Shown here: in pieces, positions 39,566 to 51,100 of the stretch | Layout of the letters: every line of letters begins with the position of its first letter | Position numbering within the stretch: the stretch's first letter is position 1 | Assembly: GCA_944470555.2 (NCBI GenBank) | Contig: OX104127.1 | Span: forward strand, 151,853,776-151,917,775 | DNA length: 64,000 nucleotides | Origin: Heterobilharzia americana | Lineage: Eukaryota > Platyhelminthes > Trematoda > Strigeidida > Schistosomatidae | Reading direction: 5' to 3' | Position numbers and translations under genes: made by a program | The notes under the pieces: generated by a model | The model's database searches: none | What the model was told of the DNA's origin: nothing | The model's input: only the letters and a program-made list of their open reading frames with translations

Positions 39566-40260
39566 CCTAGAAAATAAACATGCCGAGTTGAATTGCATTG
39601 GTTTATCGATTTTTTTTTAATACGCAAGCGTTCTTTAGAATCATAAAGACGAGATTGCAGAATCCATACCTGCTTAGTTCCAGGTGCTTTACAGAAATTT
39701 GTTGCACAAATTTAGCGAATTGCCGAGGAAAATGTACGTGTTTTGAACAAAATATGATAAACAATATATCTTAATAGCACCAAAATAACACTACGTGTGA
39801 AATCCATAACTCGGATTTACGTAACTTTACCACAAGTCAAAGTTGTGGTAAGTCTTTTGAGACGTTTTACTGAGCACAAGTTCTTGTGTCATCTCAATAC
39901 ACTTGAGTTTTCTTTGTATATGCTTAACAACCTTTACACTGTGTTCATGAATCAGTTGTATTTAGTTAGTTAGAGTGGTGAGTTTTTTGACTTGACTGTT
40001 TCCCTTAACAGTCAAATATGGTGATCACCTGAGCTATCTTCCGTCATCGATTTCTACACACTATGAATGATGTAGATTACGGTAGTCACATGCGTCTACA
40101 CCAAATTTGGCATCAGCCCAAAACAAGACGTTTGACCACTTAGAAACGTATGGATAATGCTGTACCAACGTAAAATTAGGAATTTTGGAATCATATGTTG
40201 CGAAGACGAAACCCATGCGGCTAATTTGTGTACATTCATGGAGTAGGCAACGACCCACAC

Positions 40261-40390
40261 TTATTGTGTGAGGGCTAGTGATACTACCTGGCTGCCCAAA
40301 CCTTGGTAGGTGGAGCGGGGCTCGAACCCGTGACCCAATAGTTGGTAGTTACTTCCCTAAACCAAAGAGCCATAGCTCCATATCATTCGA
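40261..40390 (-). repeat. tRNA-derived SINE
   Basis: On the minus strand an A-box-like tggctctttggtttagg is followed by gggttcgagcccc, a near-perfect pol III B box, then a tail ending tagccctcacacaataa. This is the best preserved SINE head in the window. Confidence 0.6.
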
Positions 40391-40544
40391 TGAGGTTAAT
40401 TTGTACATGAAACAAGGCACTTCTGTTCCCTACGGTGCTTAGAATGTATTGCAGAAAGCTCCACCCTGTGAGTTATCGACTTCATGAAAAACATAATCAA
40501 TATTTTTTTAATTAAATCAACTCAGTACAAGTTCATGTGAGTCA

Positions 40545-40640
40545 CACTTGTAATTTGATGGCTTATGATACTACTCAGTTGCCCAGGTCAAAGTAAGAAA
40601 TGGGATTCGAATCTGGGTCTGAGTCAATGAACCAAATGAA
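40545..40640 (-). repeat. tRNA-derived SINE relic
   Basis: The minus strand has a B-box-like cagattcgaatccca and a tail of the same SINE family (gcaactgagtagtatcataa). Confidence 0.5.
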
Positions 40641-41214
40641 AAAGAAACGGAACTAAATATTCCATTTGGAAAGTTTATGTATTTTATGGTTAAAATCCTA
40701 TCTTTAGAAGTTCATTACATTGATGGGAAACTTTCATCGTAAGAAAAAATGAATCACTTCAACTCAACTATCTATTCATGATGTGGGACGAACAGTTACA
40801 AATAATTTGCTTAGCAACCGGGCACTCAGAGAAAAGACCAAGCAATCACACTAAAACACTAAACCGTTTTTAGTTAACTACCTCCTGAACGATATATAGG
40901 CAGAAATGAATGTTCTACTCTGCAAGGTGTACTACTTTTATCCTGATTAGAGGATGACTAGCTTTAACAAATAGTTCCTAATGCACTAAAACTCAAAGAA
41001 TTTTTAATTATATACGGTTAGAAGCAATGTCTTAATCTTCATTTTTTACAAACACATTAAAATGAATTCAGTGTACAATAAAAACCAGCCGTGCCCTTCA
41101 AAAGACTTACTTCATGTGCACAAGTTACATACATTGAGTTCTCACACCACTTAGTCTGGCACAAACTGGAACTCCTAACGAAATTTATGCAATTGACAAA
41201 TAACATCAATGCAA

Positions 41215-41620
41215 CTCAGCAGGGCGGCCAGACTAAAATGTAGCATCAATGCATGAAGTCCATGACTGTTCGTTTGAGCTACGTAGGGTAATGCAGACTG
41301 AGTGGTTGGGGTCCACGGGACAACAGAAACCAGTTGTTGGAAACTCTACATGATATGACTCAGAATCGATGTCACTGGTGCAGATGTATGCATGCATTAT
41401 CCTCATTTTAACCCCTATACTTAATCTCACCAGCTACTGATTCTTTCTTCCTTCCTTTTACTTCCTACTTCCACTTCTTTTGACCAGTTTTCCTTTTCTC
41501 CTTCATCTTCCATTTTATTGCCGTGTTACTTGATGTGGTGACATGAGTTGTAGCAATCTGGACCGTTACTCAGTAATACCTGGTCTTATGTTGATCTTGA
41601 CTGACTGATTGATAGAACTC
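41215..41620 (+). mobile_element. LINE 3'-end fragment
   Basis: It carries the diverged 3' end (catgaagtccatgactgttc, tagggtaatgcagactgagt) and the pyrimidine-rich 3'UTR ending in gactgactgattgatag. It is the same general LINE group as the 42 kb copy but clearly older. Confidence 0.6.
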
Positions 41621-41974
41621 AGCGACCATATGCAGATTCGTACACTAACGTATAGTTAAACCTAATATATAAAGATTGATGGTACCAGCTGACTGACCAT
41701 ACCTCCATGAGTGGAGTAAGATACGAGTCTCCGACTAGCTGACTAGCAGTTCAGTGTATATGCCGTTGATTTACAGCCCTATATATACTTTCTTGTCAAA
41801 CTATCCTAGCAAAAATAACATACTTCTGAGAAGCAACATACAGTATAGGTGGAGAATGGCATACAAATTTTAATCTGAAAGAAAATTATCAAGATGATAC
41901 GGTTGTTATTAGTGTGCTAATAGAACTCTCCTTCTTCTCATTTGACTTTATTAGGATTCACTTTGTCACATGAT

Positions 41975-42420
41975 TTTAGATGAAGTAGGTTCAGGCTGGA
42001 GAACGACAAGAGGTGACCAGATCAACCCACGACATCAATGCATGAAGTCAGTGAGTGTTGGTCCGAGACATGTACGGAGGTGTAGACTTCTTGGTTGGGC
42101 TCCATACAACAACCGATTTCGGTGGTCAGAGACTCTATTTGATGTGGCTTAGAATCGATTTCAGTGGTGTAGTAGATTCATCCACAGATTGCCTTCAGCT
42201 TAATTGTCATACCGAATTTCAGTGTTCTCGAATTTCTTCTTGCTCTCTTTTCGTGATGTTCCACCACCTTTGATCGCTTTCTTCCTTATTTCTTTATCTT
42301 TCATCTTGGTGTATTTTCATTGCTTGATATGGTGATATGAGGTGTGGCAACTCAGACCGTTACGCAGTGATGCTAGGTCACATGCTGATGCAAACTGACC
42401 GACTGAATGAATGAATGTTG
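41975..42420 (+). mobile_element. LINE 3'-end fragment, young copy
   Basis: From tgaagtaggttcaggctgga onward it matches 20874-21240 and the inverted 37 kb copy almost base for base. It is 5' truncated and lies in the MGME1-like intron 4. Confidence 0.8.
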
Positions 42421-42874
42421 GCATAGAATTAGAATTTAAGAGGAAATATTGCTTCAAGATATCAAACCTACACGGTACGGTAAAAATATCAAAAATGAAG
42501 CTACTGGACTGCGACTACTACGAACGCTTTTAATGCAAGTAACATTGAAAATCCCTAGGCATTATGGTATGCAGTGGATGACATTTTTCTGCATTACATA
42601 AGTACAGATATATTGATGTAGAATACTGTAAAACCATATGTCTAGTATGTTAACACTTGTTTAACCAACAAGACAACTGCATGATACACTCTCTAAGCAG
42701 ATCTTAAAACTTCAGTCCTAGCAGACTACAACTTCAAAATAAGAAAGTAAGTGACAACACAAAAATATCTAAATCTAATTAATGCTCTAAATGAATAAGC
42801 ATTTCAAAATCATAGTTTGACTTTTTATTTATCTTTATCGTATAGACAGTGTATTTCATGAAGTGAAAACTTAC

Positions 42875-43022
42875 CAATGAGGATGTCGGATAACGTGTAA
42901 AGTTATAAGCCCCAATATATGCTGCAATTTGTAATGGACTATCATAAGTTTGATCAATAGTTACTATTCGCTTGGACTCATGTACTGTCTTCCACTCAGT
43001 TAAAATAGGCTCATCCATATCT
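42875..43022 (-). CDS. MGME1: MGME1-like exon 4 (ExK motif)
   Basis: Acceptor aaaatttag, donor ttg|gtaagt; 148 nt, phase 2 to 0. It encodes KDMDEPILTEWKT, in which Glu171-Trp-Lys173 stands where human MGME1 has Asp-Trp-Lys; both acidic residues are allowed in the (D/E)XK motif. It continues YDSPLQIAAYIGAYN, with the conserved Gln and Tyr of RecB-like nucleases. The intron that follows is about 4.5 kb and holds SINE and LINE copies. Confidence 0.9.
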
Positions 43023-43469
43023 CTAAATTTTAAGTGAAAAAGAGTACTTCAACAAATAAGTGAAATAAGGTCGCAACATTCTATATAGGAGGGATTAATT
43101 TATTTAACAATAACTTTGTTGAATATTTTTCTATGTCCTGACACAATGATTGATTATTTGCCTATTTGCTTTGAATTTAGTTGCTGTGATAACAAACCTT
43201 CCACTCACTACGTTATCTTTTGTTTTCTCAATTTGACGAAGCGGGATTAGAAGTGTTACAATTTCAAAGCACAAAATGAGGAAACCTAATGTTGAAATTG
43301 AAGCTAGACAGAACAGCATAAAATGAAAGTTAAGCATGATAATTCGAGACATTTATGACCAAATACTGATGATGTTCAAGTGATTAACTTTGAAAAATTA
43401 TTAGAAAACTAAAGAACAAACGTCATACAGCACCTAAGGAGACTCAACCACTTACGAACTTGTTATGTA

Positions 43470-43930
43470 TTTCAAATAATTACTAGTCTTACAATCACAC
43501 CGAAAGAATTCGATGTTTGAATCAATGACGGCGTTTTGAATAGGCTAGTACGAATATGCTTAGATGACAATTTGAAGGATAATACAAGGATGCTGAATGA
43601 AATATTACTCGAGAATAACCACCCATCTAAATTTATCAATCGATATAAAGCGATCAAAGCATCGAAAGAGATGTTCACCAGGCTCTCGTACACTGATAAC
43701 TTTCAAAGCATAATCGCCCAGCAAAAACTTATGCTGCTACCAGAAAGATGTACTATGCAGCTAGGGTCAGGTCAACAGAAACTAACAAGCCTACATACTC
43801 TTCTAAACCCTTAGATAGTGTTCGATAACGTTGTATCGCACTGCATTTAAATATACGTGGGCCAAAATATATACAGAGGACTCATGGGTGCGTATCCCAA
43901 AGTAACTTCCGAAACAAAGCGAATTAACCG
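43470..43930 (+). pseudogene. Probable Penelope-like element relic
   Basis: LNEILLENNHPSKFINRY (43590-43650) resembles the Penelope string before the GIY-YIG domain (L...L..NGYP..FI). Further on, a broken frame has GPKYIQRTHG (43858-43888), like a decayed YIGRT motif. Stops are present, and the assignment is tentative. Confidence 0.4.
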
Positions 43931-44291
43931 ACTGACCGACACCGGCAACAGATGTCTGAGCTCTTTAAGTTGTAATTCTTAATAATAAGACAGGCAACAA
44001 GATTAGTGTCTCTACATCTTTTAGACATATTCAAAAAATACCTTGACGTTGTATCTTCAAACCAGTAGAAGGCTTTTCTATTACGAAGTCCACAAATAAT
44101 TTGCCAATAAGTTAAACGTTTCTTGGTGAATTTGGCTTTGAAACTGAGACCAATGTATTGTGAATTTCATGGTTCGTCTGGTCTTAAATGCAGAATATAT
44201 CTTGCAACAGTAATAAAACAGTAGTAACACCTATGGTGTATAGTCATTGCATGTAGTAACAAAACTTGAGACAAATGCAACCGAAACTTAC

Positions 44292-44502
44292 TTCAGAAAA
44301 ACTATGCTGTCAAACCTTCCACGATACAAAAGCTGAGGATGAAGACAGTTGGTCTCTACCACAGTAGACTTTAGGCCATCCAAAATGTACTTCAGACTTT
44401 CACAATATTTGGAAACATTTTCTGGTAAGTTGGAAGGGAATTTGCCCTTCAGAAGTCGAGCTTCAATGCTGGAGTGGACACTTTTCCCTAAGAGCTGAAG
44501 TC
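44292..44502 (-). CDS. MGME1: MGME1-like exon 3 (catalytic His and Asp)
   Basis: The acceptor is the second AG of ttgttaggtag (44504-44503); the first AG would break the frame. The donor is gtaagt at 44291. The exon is 211 nt, phase 1 to 2. Residues 92-161 include GKSVHSSIE, whose His101 matches the RecB-family His, a helical region (KYCESLKYILDGL), the VVET motif matching the family ALES, and GRFDSIVFL with Asp156 as the first metal ligand of the PD-(D/E)XK site. Confidence 0.9.
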
Positions 44503-44537
44503 CTACCTAACAAAAAGGTTTGCGCTATAGAACTTAC

Positions 44538-44782
44538 CTCGTATATACTCTTGAAACCCGTCTTCACCGAGCTCACTTTTTTTCTTTTCCTGCCATTTAC
44601 GTAGTGAAACTATACTCTGTGGAGGCGCTGTCTTACTTAGTATAGTTGATACTGTTGGGATGGTTCGAAGATCTAGTTGACTTTCTATAGTATGCCCATA
44701 TGTATTCCAGGAATCAAAAATAGAAACCTTGCTACGTTCATTGGGAACACAAGAAAAAACACGTCGACAGACCCTTATTAGG
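44538..44782 (-). CDS. MGME1: MGME1-like exon 2
   Basis: Acceptor ttggtttgtag, donor acgag|gtaagt; 245 nt, phase 2 to 1. It encodes residues 11-91: the rest of the Arg/Cys-rich presequence (LIRVCRRVFSCVPNERSK), a linker, then the family-defining start of the nuclease core, IPTVSTILSKTAPPQS followed by LRKWQEKKKSELGEDGFQEY. The Leu-Gly-Glu-Asp-Gly-Phe string is the most recognisable MGME1 signature in the window. Confidence 0.9.
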
Positions 44783-44817
44783 CTACAAACCAAAAATCAG
44801 TTATTTTTCCAACTTAC

Positions 44818-44846
44818 TATACTACTTGTATTCTCCCAACAACCAT
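44818..44846 (-). CDS. MGME1: MGME1-like exon 1 (start codon, presequence)
   Basis: ATG at 44846-44844 is followed by nine codons and two bases (MVVGRIQVV plus TA), then a gtaagt donor at 44817. A 35-bp intron leads to the next exon, where TA joins C to give Tyr. This start is chosen because the next two exons contain no in-frame Met. The N-terminus MVVGRIQVVYLIRVCRRVF is basic, hydrophobic and free of acidic residues, as expected of a mitochondrial targeting sequence. A good acceptor (ccttttag) lies upstream at 44942-44943, so 44941-44847 is probably 5'UTR joined to an upstream exon or a trans-spliced leader. Confidence 0.68.
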
Positions 44847-44941
44847 TGAGTTATGAATGTAGTTAAGTTAAATGCTTCGAAACCAACGTAGTCGAAGGTA
44901 AGAAAATCCTTAATCTGTATGGAAATGCTTAGACCAAGCAC

Positions 44942-46757
44942 CTAAAAGGTAATTCACATAATAAGAAAAAAGATAACTACTCCACCTATAAAAGAAATAT
45001 TATAAATTCTGAGGACTGACTGGCAAAGTCAATATAGAATCTCCCACACATGTGCATCAGACCAAGTTGCCACACTTCACAGTAGTACACAAAGAACAAG
45101 TAGACAGAATAAGAGTGATATCAAAGTAGACAGTTTTGTGCGATAATAGATAATCTGAAGATAATGGTTAGTGCAAACATTTAAGCTTTAGAAGACGCTG
45201 AGGAGTGAATACACTTGTCACTGTGACCGACTTCCAGACATCACCAAACATCAGTCCTCAACCACTGCTTCCTTTCTTCTAGAGGACCCCGGCCAGCCAG
45301 TCTATATCTCGTCACACGACTGACCAATAGTAAGAGACTTCATCAACTACTGTCAGGTCTCCATCTGACCACCCTGAACAGTCTTCCAACCTAATCCAAA
45401 TTCCCCTACTATGGCACGTCAAAGTAGGCAGTGACTCAGGATACACAGTACATGCCCAAGCCATCTCAGCCGACTATGGCTCACAAACTTATCCGTCGAC
45501 TTGCCTAGTACGCCTCGCCTGACCTCAGCATTCACACGATGATTCCACTAAACCCGACAGATGCTACGAAGACCTCTGTGATAAATCTTAGTGCACATTA
45601 CAATTTGAAACGAAGATCAGATTGTTGTATCGTGAACCAGATAACAACTGAAGCAGAGAAAACTGCTGAAAAACACTTTGCTGTTATGGTTATCAATACC
45701 AGGGGATCTAAATTATTTACATAAGCTGCCTGAAAACATGATCTACAAAATGTGCTGTTTAAGTGACTACAAAGTGGAAGTAAGACTGCCAACAAAATTC
45801 ATGTACCTATTTAGTTTGATTGTAATGTATAGTCATTTTAACCAATGACATCACCTTTGAAAGCCCTTATTTCAGCACTTACTGAAACAGTAGATTGTAA
45901 CGAACAGACTTCTAAAATGGTGATGAAATTTCGTCCTCCAGTAGTTGCAAAAATTACTGAATAGCAATATTTTATTTCCCTGAGGTCTGCAAGGAGTGCA
46001 CAGAAGTGTTCAATAATATCTTTTCCATTCTACACTCCACCAAACTACGGTTTACGATTAGTTTGCCTGGAAAGACCCAGATTCAGGTCAGCAGTAGAGT
46101 GAAGATACCCCTTCTCATATAGCCTTCAAATGAAACGTGAAGAATTTTAACTCAACAAAGTCACAGTATACTCAGATTAAATTGCAGACCGACTTGAATG
46201 TGTTTAGAAAAGCTTATACAAAACTAGATTTATGACAAAAAAGATTTCATAAGATTTGTTTTTGGTGGTCATAATAGCTTACTGTAACCTGTATGACAGT
46301 GGGGCTCCGCATGAAAAAAGATGTTTGATCAACGCATATTGGAACTACTGAAGAAATTTTCATCAGGTCAGATATGTAATAGTCAAGATGATTGAGCTAC
46401 CACTCAGAATCGTACCTGCTAAGCATTGATGGTGGTGCGGCAAATTCTATATGAACCAATAGGACAAACTAGTAACTGTTTGAAACAATGAGAATTCAGT
46501 TGATAGACATAAACATAAACAATAGCACGTGGCATCTTTTCATGTGAAAGAATCGCTACCCTTTAGTTCCCCACAGCTAGAGACAAATTGACGAATAAGA
46601 ATAGTAGAGATGTATCCCAAATCACGGGAAACTTTTAGAATGCTAAAATCCTAATTTTAAAAGTGTAGCGACAAGTGGAAGAGTGGTGGGACTACATTCA
46701 CTACATTAAATTATTGTAAACAAGGCGTACATTATTTCTGAAAGCTTTAGTACTCAC
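44942..46757. other. Intergenic or intronic DNA with an old LINE 3' end
   Basis: Positions 45210-45540 on the minus strand resemble a diverged LINE 3' end (codes for pieces like LGMYCVS, SRVTRYRLAG). The rest has no recognisable gene. Confidence 0.35.
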
Positions 46758-46893
46758 CAGCAGCAAAGATTTGATATAGCTTATATGAATTGACGTTTGT
46801 CAAGCCACTAGACATCCAATTTGGTTCGACATTTGGAAAAAGGGGATCAACTGAAACAACAATCCTACCGGTCACTTTAGATGCACTATTTGT
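46758..46893 (-). CDS. Unassigned minus-strand exon
   Basis: Acceptor gatcgcttctag, donor gctg|gtgagt; 136 nt. Only one of three frames is open, for 45 codons: TNSASKVTGRIVVSVDPLFP, then NVEPNWMSSGL, NVNSYKLYQIFAAG. The composition looks like ordinary protein and not like the nearby transposons. It ends in phase 1. The next acceptor on this strand, at 44942, would give GAWSKHFHTD and a stop, 63 nt before the MGME1-like ATG. I do not recognise the protein. It may be the 3' end of an upstream gene or a 5' exon of an MGME1 transcript. Confidence 0.4.
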
Positions 46894-47289
46894 CTAGAAG
46901 CGATCGGAAGCAAACACTAGATTTCAGCTATCACTCATCAACAATATCTGCCTTCCTAAGGAAAATGGTGTAACCCAATCCAACGGTGAGAACCATTACC
47001 ACCAAGTAGTCTGAATACACTGACAGCTCAAAACTGATCCCAACAGCACAGATGAATCTATATCATACTCTTATAATTATTATTGAACTTCCTTTTGCTT
47101 CAATCAAATATATCCCTATCCCTTATATAACCTAGATATGTGGAACAGGGATGAAACACCTGAACCATTAGTCGGTAGTAACACCCAAAACAATGAGCGA
47201 CAGCTCTGCAATGAATAGAGTTCGGATTTGCCTTGGGGTCAAGAAATATGGCAAGTGTCGGTCACCGGCAAGTATGCCTGTTCCCCTAC
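46894..47289. other. No gene seen; SINE relic
   Basis: Positions 47140-47225 on the minus strand look like a tRNA-type SINE head (tggttcaggtgtttc after decay). Confidence 0.35.
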
Positions 47290-47590
47290 CTGTCGAAAGG
47301 TGATAATCTGATCCATGCATCCTCATTCAGGTCTGAAACCTGTCCGGTTTCCTCGAGTTTGCTATTCTCAGGCGTCGGATAATTACAGACTCGGGGATCA
47401 TCGATACAAGATTAGTCAAACTAACTCCCCTATAGCTGTCACAAGAAGACTTCTCTCTCTTCTTACAGACTGGAATGATCAGTGCAGTAAACCAGTTTGA
47501 CGAGACTACCTCTGACTCCCAAACAGTACTTAGCGCCTCCGTTACTTAAATCAGCAATTTTCTACCTCCATCTTTAAAAACTTCGGGTGA
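47290..47590 (-). pseudogene. LINE reverse transcriptase fragment
   Basis: The minus strand reads NSPEVFKDGGRKLL, VWESEVVSSNWFTALIIPVC, then SCDSYRGVSLTNLV. This matches the LINE RT N-terminal block (PEVFKDGG, W....IP..W...LIVP..KK...SCDN.RGISL.NI). It is a short, broken fragment similar to 57960-58270. Confidence 0.6.
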
Positions 47591-48137
47591 ATTAACGTAG
47601 AACTACAGCTAACTTTGCCCTATGGCCAAAACTTCGGAGTATTTTTAGACAATGACATTTTGTTCTTTAGCCATTGATATCATATAGTAATTCTGAGTGT
47701 AAAATACAAAATATGCAATTTTTCGGGCTTGTTTTAGTCTAGCAGCAAAACAAACAAGATGTGCAAAGTACAACTTGTAGACAAGACCACAAGGACGGAG
47801 GTCAGCTGATATTATGCCTAAATGTCCGTGTATGATTCCTCAGAAGACATCGCGATATCCATTTATGGTGAACAGAATGGTTCATGCACATAGAAAACTT
47901 TATGTAATTGAACACAGTTGTTGATCAGGCATAAACAAAATGGACAATATCAGCAGTGGTAAATGCGTCTTGGAAGCCACAAACTAAAACACCGGTGTAT
48001 AACTAAATTCATATTCCAAACCCACACTACATGGTATATACAGTTGTGATAAGATAGTGACAAAAAGAGGCATGACCGTCCCTCAGATAAGATACGCCAC
48101 TGAGCTTGAAAACTAGCTGTGGTAAATTAAGCTGATT
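47591..48137. other. No gene seen
   Basis: A+T-rich DNA between two retroelements. Confidence 0.45.
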
Positions 48138-51100
48138 ATTATTAGTCCCTTGGGTTCCTAGTGGAAGATGGGGATTCAGTAACACGTCGGCATTTCACTC
48201 TCTTCTCTGCAGTCCTTTCAACCTGGCTCCACGACTACCCAGAAGCTTTCATTTCTTACTCACACCATCTCCTCAACGTCATCCTCAGATGGTCAACTTG
48301 CCGTTTCCCATTCAGTTTCCGCTTGACAGCCTGGCGCGTGATGTCCACAATCGGTCTTCTCAGTGTATGCTCAGTTCATCTCTACTTTCCATTGCATATT
48401 TGTTGAGCGATTGGTTCGTTACCAGACCAGAGTTCCTTGTTGCTCATTCTTTCTGGCCATCTGATCTTCAGTATCCAGTGAGCGTAGGTGGCAACCGTTG
48501 ATGTATGCCTGCAGTTTGTTGGAAATGTCTTTCGTAACGCGCCAAGTCTCTCAACCATCACATAGAAGCACTGACTTGACGTTGATGTTGAAAATCCGGA
48601 TCTTGTTCATGTCTTATGCTGAGTGAAGTGGAGTGCAGTAGATCTCCACACCGATTCCAGATTAATGCAGGAATGCCTGTCTTGCTGTCTTTCCGATCCT
48701 GGCTTTGACATCCTCATCTGTGCATGTGTCGCCTGTAGTTGAGACGATACTGCCATGCCTAGACAGGTGAAAGAGACGACTTCGTTTAGATTTCTCCTGT
48801 TGATGGTGATTGCACCTTCTTGTTGTTGTTTGGTTGGTTGGGTATCTTCATCACCTCTGTCTTCTCTACGTTCACCTGAAGGAAGTCCCGTCTTTTCTAC
48901 CCTGTCTCTTCTGCCAACTTGTTAGTTTTCGCCTGTAGATCTTCGAGTTCGTGCTACAAGACATTAAACATAAATCATCACCGGCGAAATCCAAATCTTC
49001 TAGTCTCTTCGTCGGTCAAATAGTGTATGCTCATTTTCTCGCTCCTCACCGTTTCTTGTATGATCCAGTCTAGTCCAGTCCACCAAAATCAGGAATATCA
49101 TCGGTGATAGTAGGCAGCCTTGTCTTGTCTTACTCCTGTCTTCACTCCACAGGCATCACTTGGCCTTCCAATGTGAATCACTTGGCTGGCATGTAGTATC
49201 ACATAGCAGATAGTTGTTGAATGAGGTTGATAAAGATTTGTGACACTAAAACCGTAGTGTTGACTCAGCTGCCTGCTAAATTACTTCCAGGTCAACACCG
49301 TCGAAGGCCTTTTCAAAGTCAATGAAGTTGAGACAGAGTTGCCATTCTATGCTGTTCTATGATGATGCGTCGCGTTGCAATTTGATCCTCACCTGATTTA
49401 TTTTTCCTGAAGCCAGCCTGCTCCAGTCGTAATTTTGAATCCAGAGTACTATTTAGTCTCTCCAGGATGATACGGATTGGTATTTTGCCTGGTGTGGACA
49501 GGAGCATGATTCCGTGCCAGTTCTTGTCCTTGCAAAGTCTTAGGTCACCCTACCTTGAGAGTTTGACACAGTAGCCCTTCTTCCAATCAATAGACAGGCA
49601 CCTTTCCTTCCTTCCTTCTTTCCTTGCAAACCTTCTGCAATAGTGATGTGAGCATGTCCGCTGATGTCTATTCGCATTTTCAGTGCTTCTGGCGGACTTC
49701 CATCTACTTCTCCCCCAGCTCTCAGTAACTTTATGGTGTCCAGGACTCCACTTCTGCTTTTGCCGGAGAGTTTGTGTTCACTTGTAGTTCTGTGGCTGGG
49801 CTGCTGGTGGTATTTTTGGACGAGTTGCAGGTGGTGATGGTGGTCGATTCAGGAGTTTTTTGAAGTAGTCAGCCCATCGTTTCCTTTGTTTCTCCTCTTT
49901 GCTAACCAAGTTCCCGTCACTATCATTGGTTTCATCTGTGTTGATCTCTTCCCTCCCACATAGTAACCTGGTCATTTGATATAATGTTGTCAGGTCTCTC
50001 TTACCTGCAGCCTGTTCTGCTTCGCTTACCAATGTGTCGTAGAAGTGTCTTTCGTCTCTGCGTGCACTCTTCACTTCCTTGTCCAGTGTTCTATACGTTG
50101 TACCCAGTTCTTTTTAAGTTGTGCATCCTTGCACTGGTTCATCTTCTGCTTCACCATCTTCCTCTCCCTGCTCTATCAGCTCCCATGTGTCCGTCGAGAT
50201 CCATTCATTGTCTTATTTTCTCTTCTCTTCTAATACGATTATGCAGGTTTCTTTCCACATAGCTTACAGAGGGTTCCAGTGTTCTTCCACACAGTTTCCT
50301 TCAGGGATGTTGCTCAATGTCTCCCATTTTGTCCTGATGACTGACGTGAAGATGTCCTTAATAGTTTCATCCTTCAGTTTCTGTTCTGGGTGTTGAACTT
50401 GAAATGTGGTCTATCACCAACTTCTTTGAAGGCTTTCAACTTGATTTGGAAGGTGCCTTCCACTAGATAGTGAATGGTCTGAACCTATATTTGCTCCTCT
50501 TCTTGATTTTGTGTCCAGTAGACTGCGTCTCCACTTTCTTGAGACTGAAATGAAGTCGATCTGATTTTTAGCGTGTTCTGGTCAAATCTATGTTGCTTTG
50601 TGAATATCCTTGTGTGTACACACTGCCTTTAATCACCAAATCACGAAGGCGCAGAAGCCTGCAAACAGTTCTCCATTCTCATTCATTTCACCCAGTGCCT
50701 CTCGACCCATGATGAGTTCTCTTCCTGTGTTGTCTGCTCCACGCAGTTTGGCATTCATGTCACCCACTAGAATTTTGATGCCGCCAACTGGAGTCTTGTC
50801 CAGTGTTGATTGCAGTTGTCTATAGAATTCTTCCTTCTTCTCTTGGTCTGCATTATTTGTAGATGCGCAGCGTAGCATTCATTGTATGATTGTAACTTTC
50901 CTTTCTTTTGAGTTGGATCTTGCTGTCATGATCCTGGAGGAGATTGGCTCACCACTGCATGAGAGACTTCGATGTTCTTGGGGACATCATGATAGCCACT
51001 CCCTCAGTGTGCTCGTGGTTGTCGTCTGGAAGGTAATATCGGAGTAGATTATTGACTCTCCAGTTAACAATTTGAAGAGTCCACTTACATTCCATCTGGA

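Larger units (their letters stand above)
38251..44846 (-). other. MGME1: Gene span: MGME1-like mitochondrial exonuclease
   Basis: Five coding exons on the minus strand (44846-44818, 44782-44538, 44502-44292, 43022-42875, 38379-38251) join in one frame of 254 codons with matching phases 2, 1, 2 and 0. The product aligns by eye to the whole core of human MGME1, a single-strand DNA exonuclease that trims 5' flaps and ends during mitochondrial DNA replication: IPTVSTIL, LGEDGFQEY, GKSVHSSIE, GRFDSI, EWKT, SPLQIAAYIGAYN, DLLHYWELWCERVEAY. Expected RecB-like PD-(D/E)XK residues are present as His101, Asp156, Glu171 and Lys173. The last exon is not certain. The gene is convergent with the VWC membrane protein gene. 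Confidence 0.88.

Noticed and set aside
44728..44782. Schistosome spliced-leader AUG supplying the MGME1-like start codon
   Set aside because: Joining the leader AUG at 44782 gives the wrong frame and an early stop; a normal ATG exon at 44846 with a 35-bp intron explains the start better.
44823..44941. Minus frame VLGLSISIQIKDFLTFDYVG continuing to a stop as the end of a separate gene
   Set aside because: At 39 codons it could be chance, and its phase does not match the upstream exon; the same DNA is better explained as 5' leader and first exon of the MGME1-like gene.
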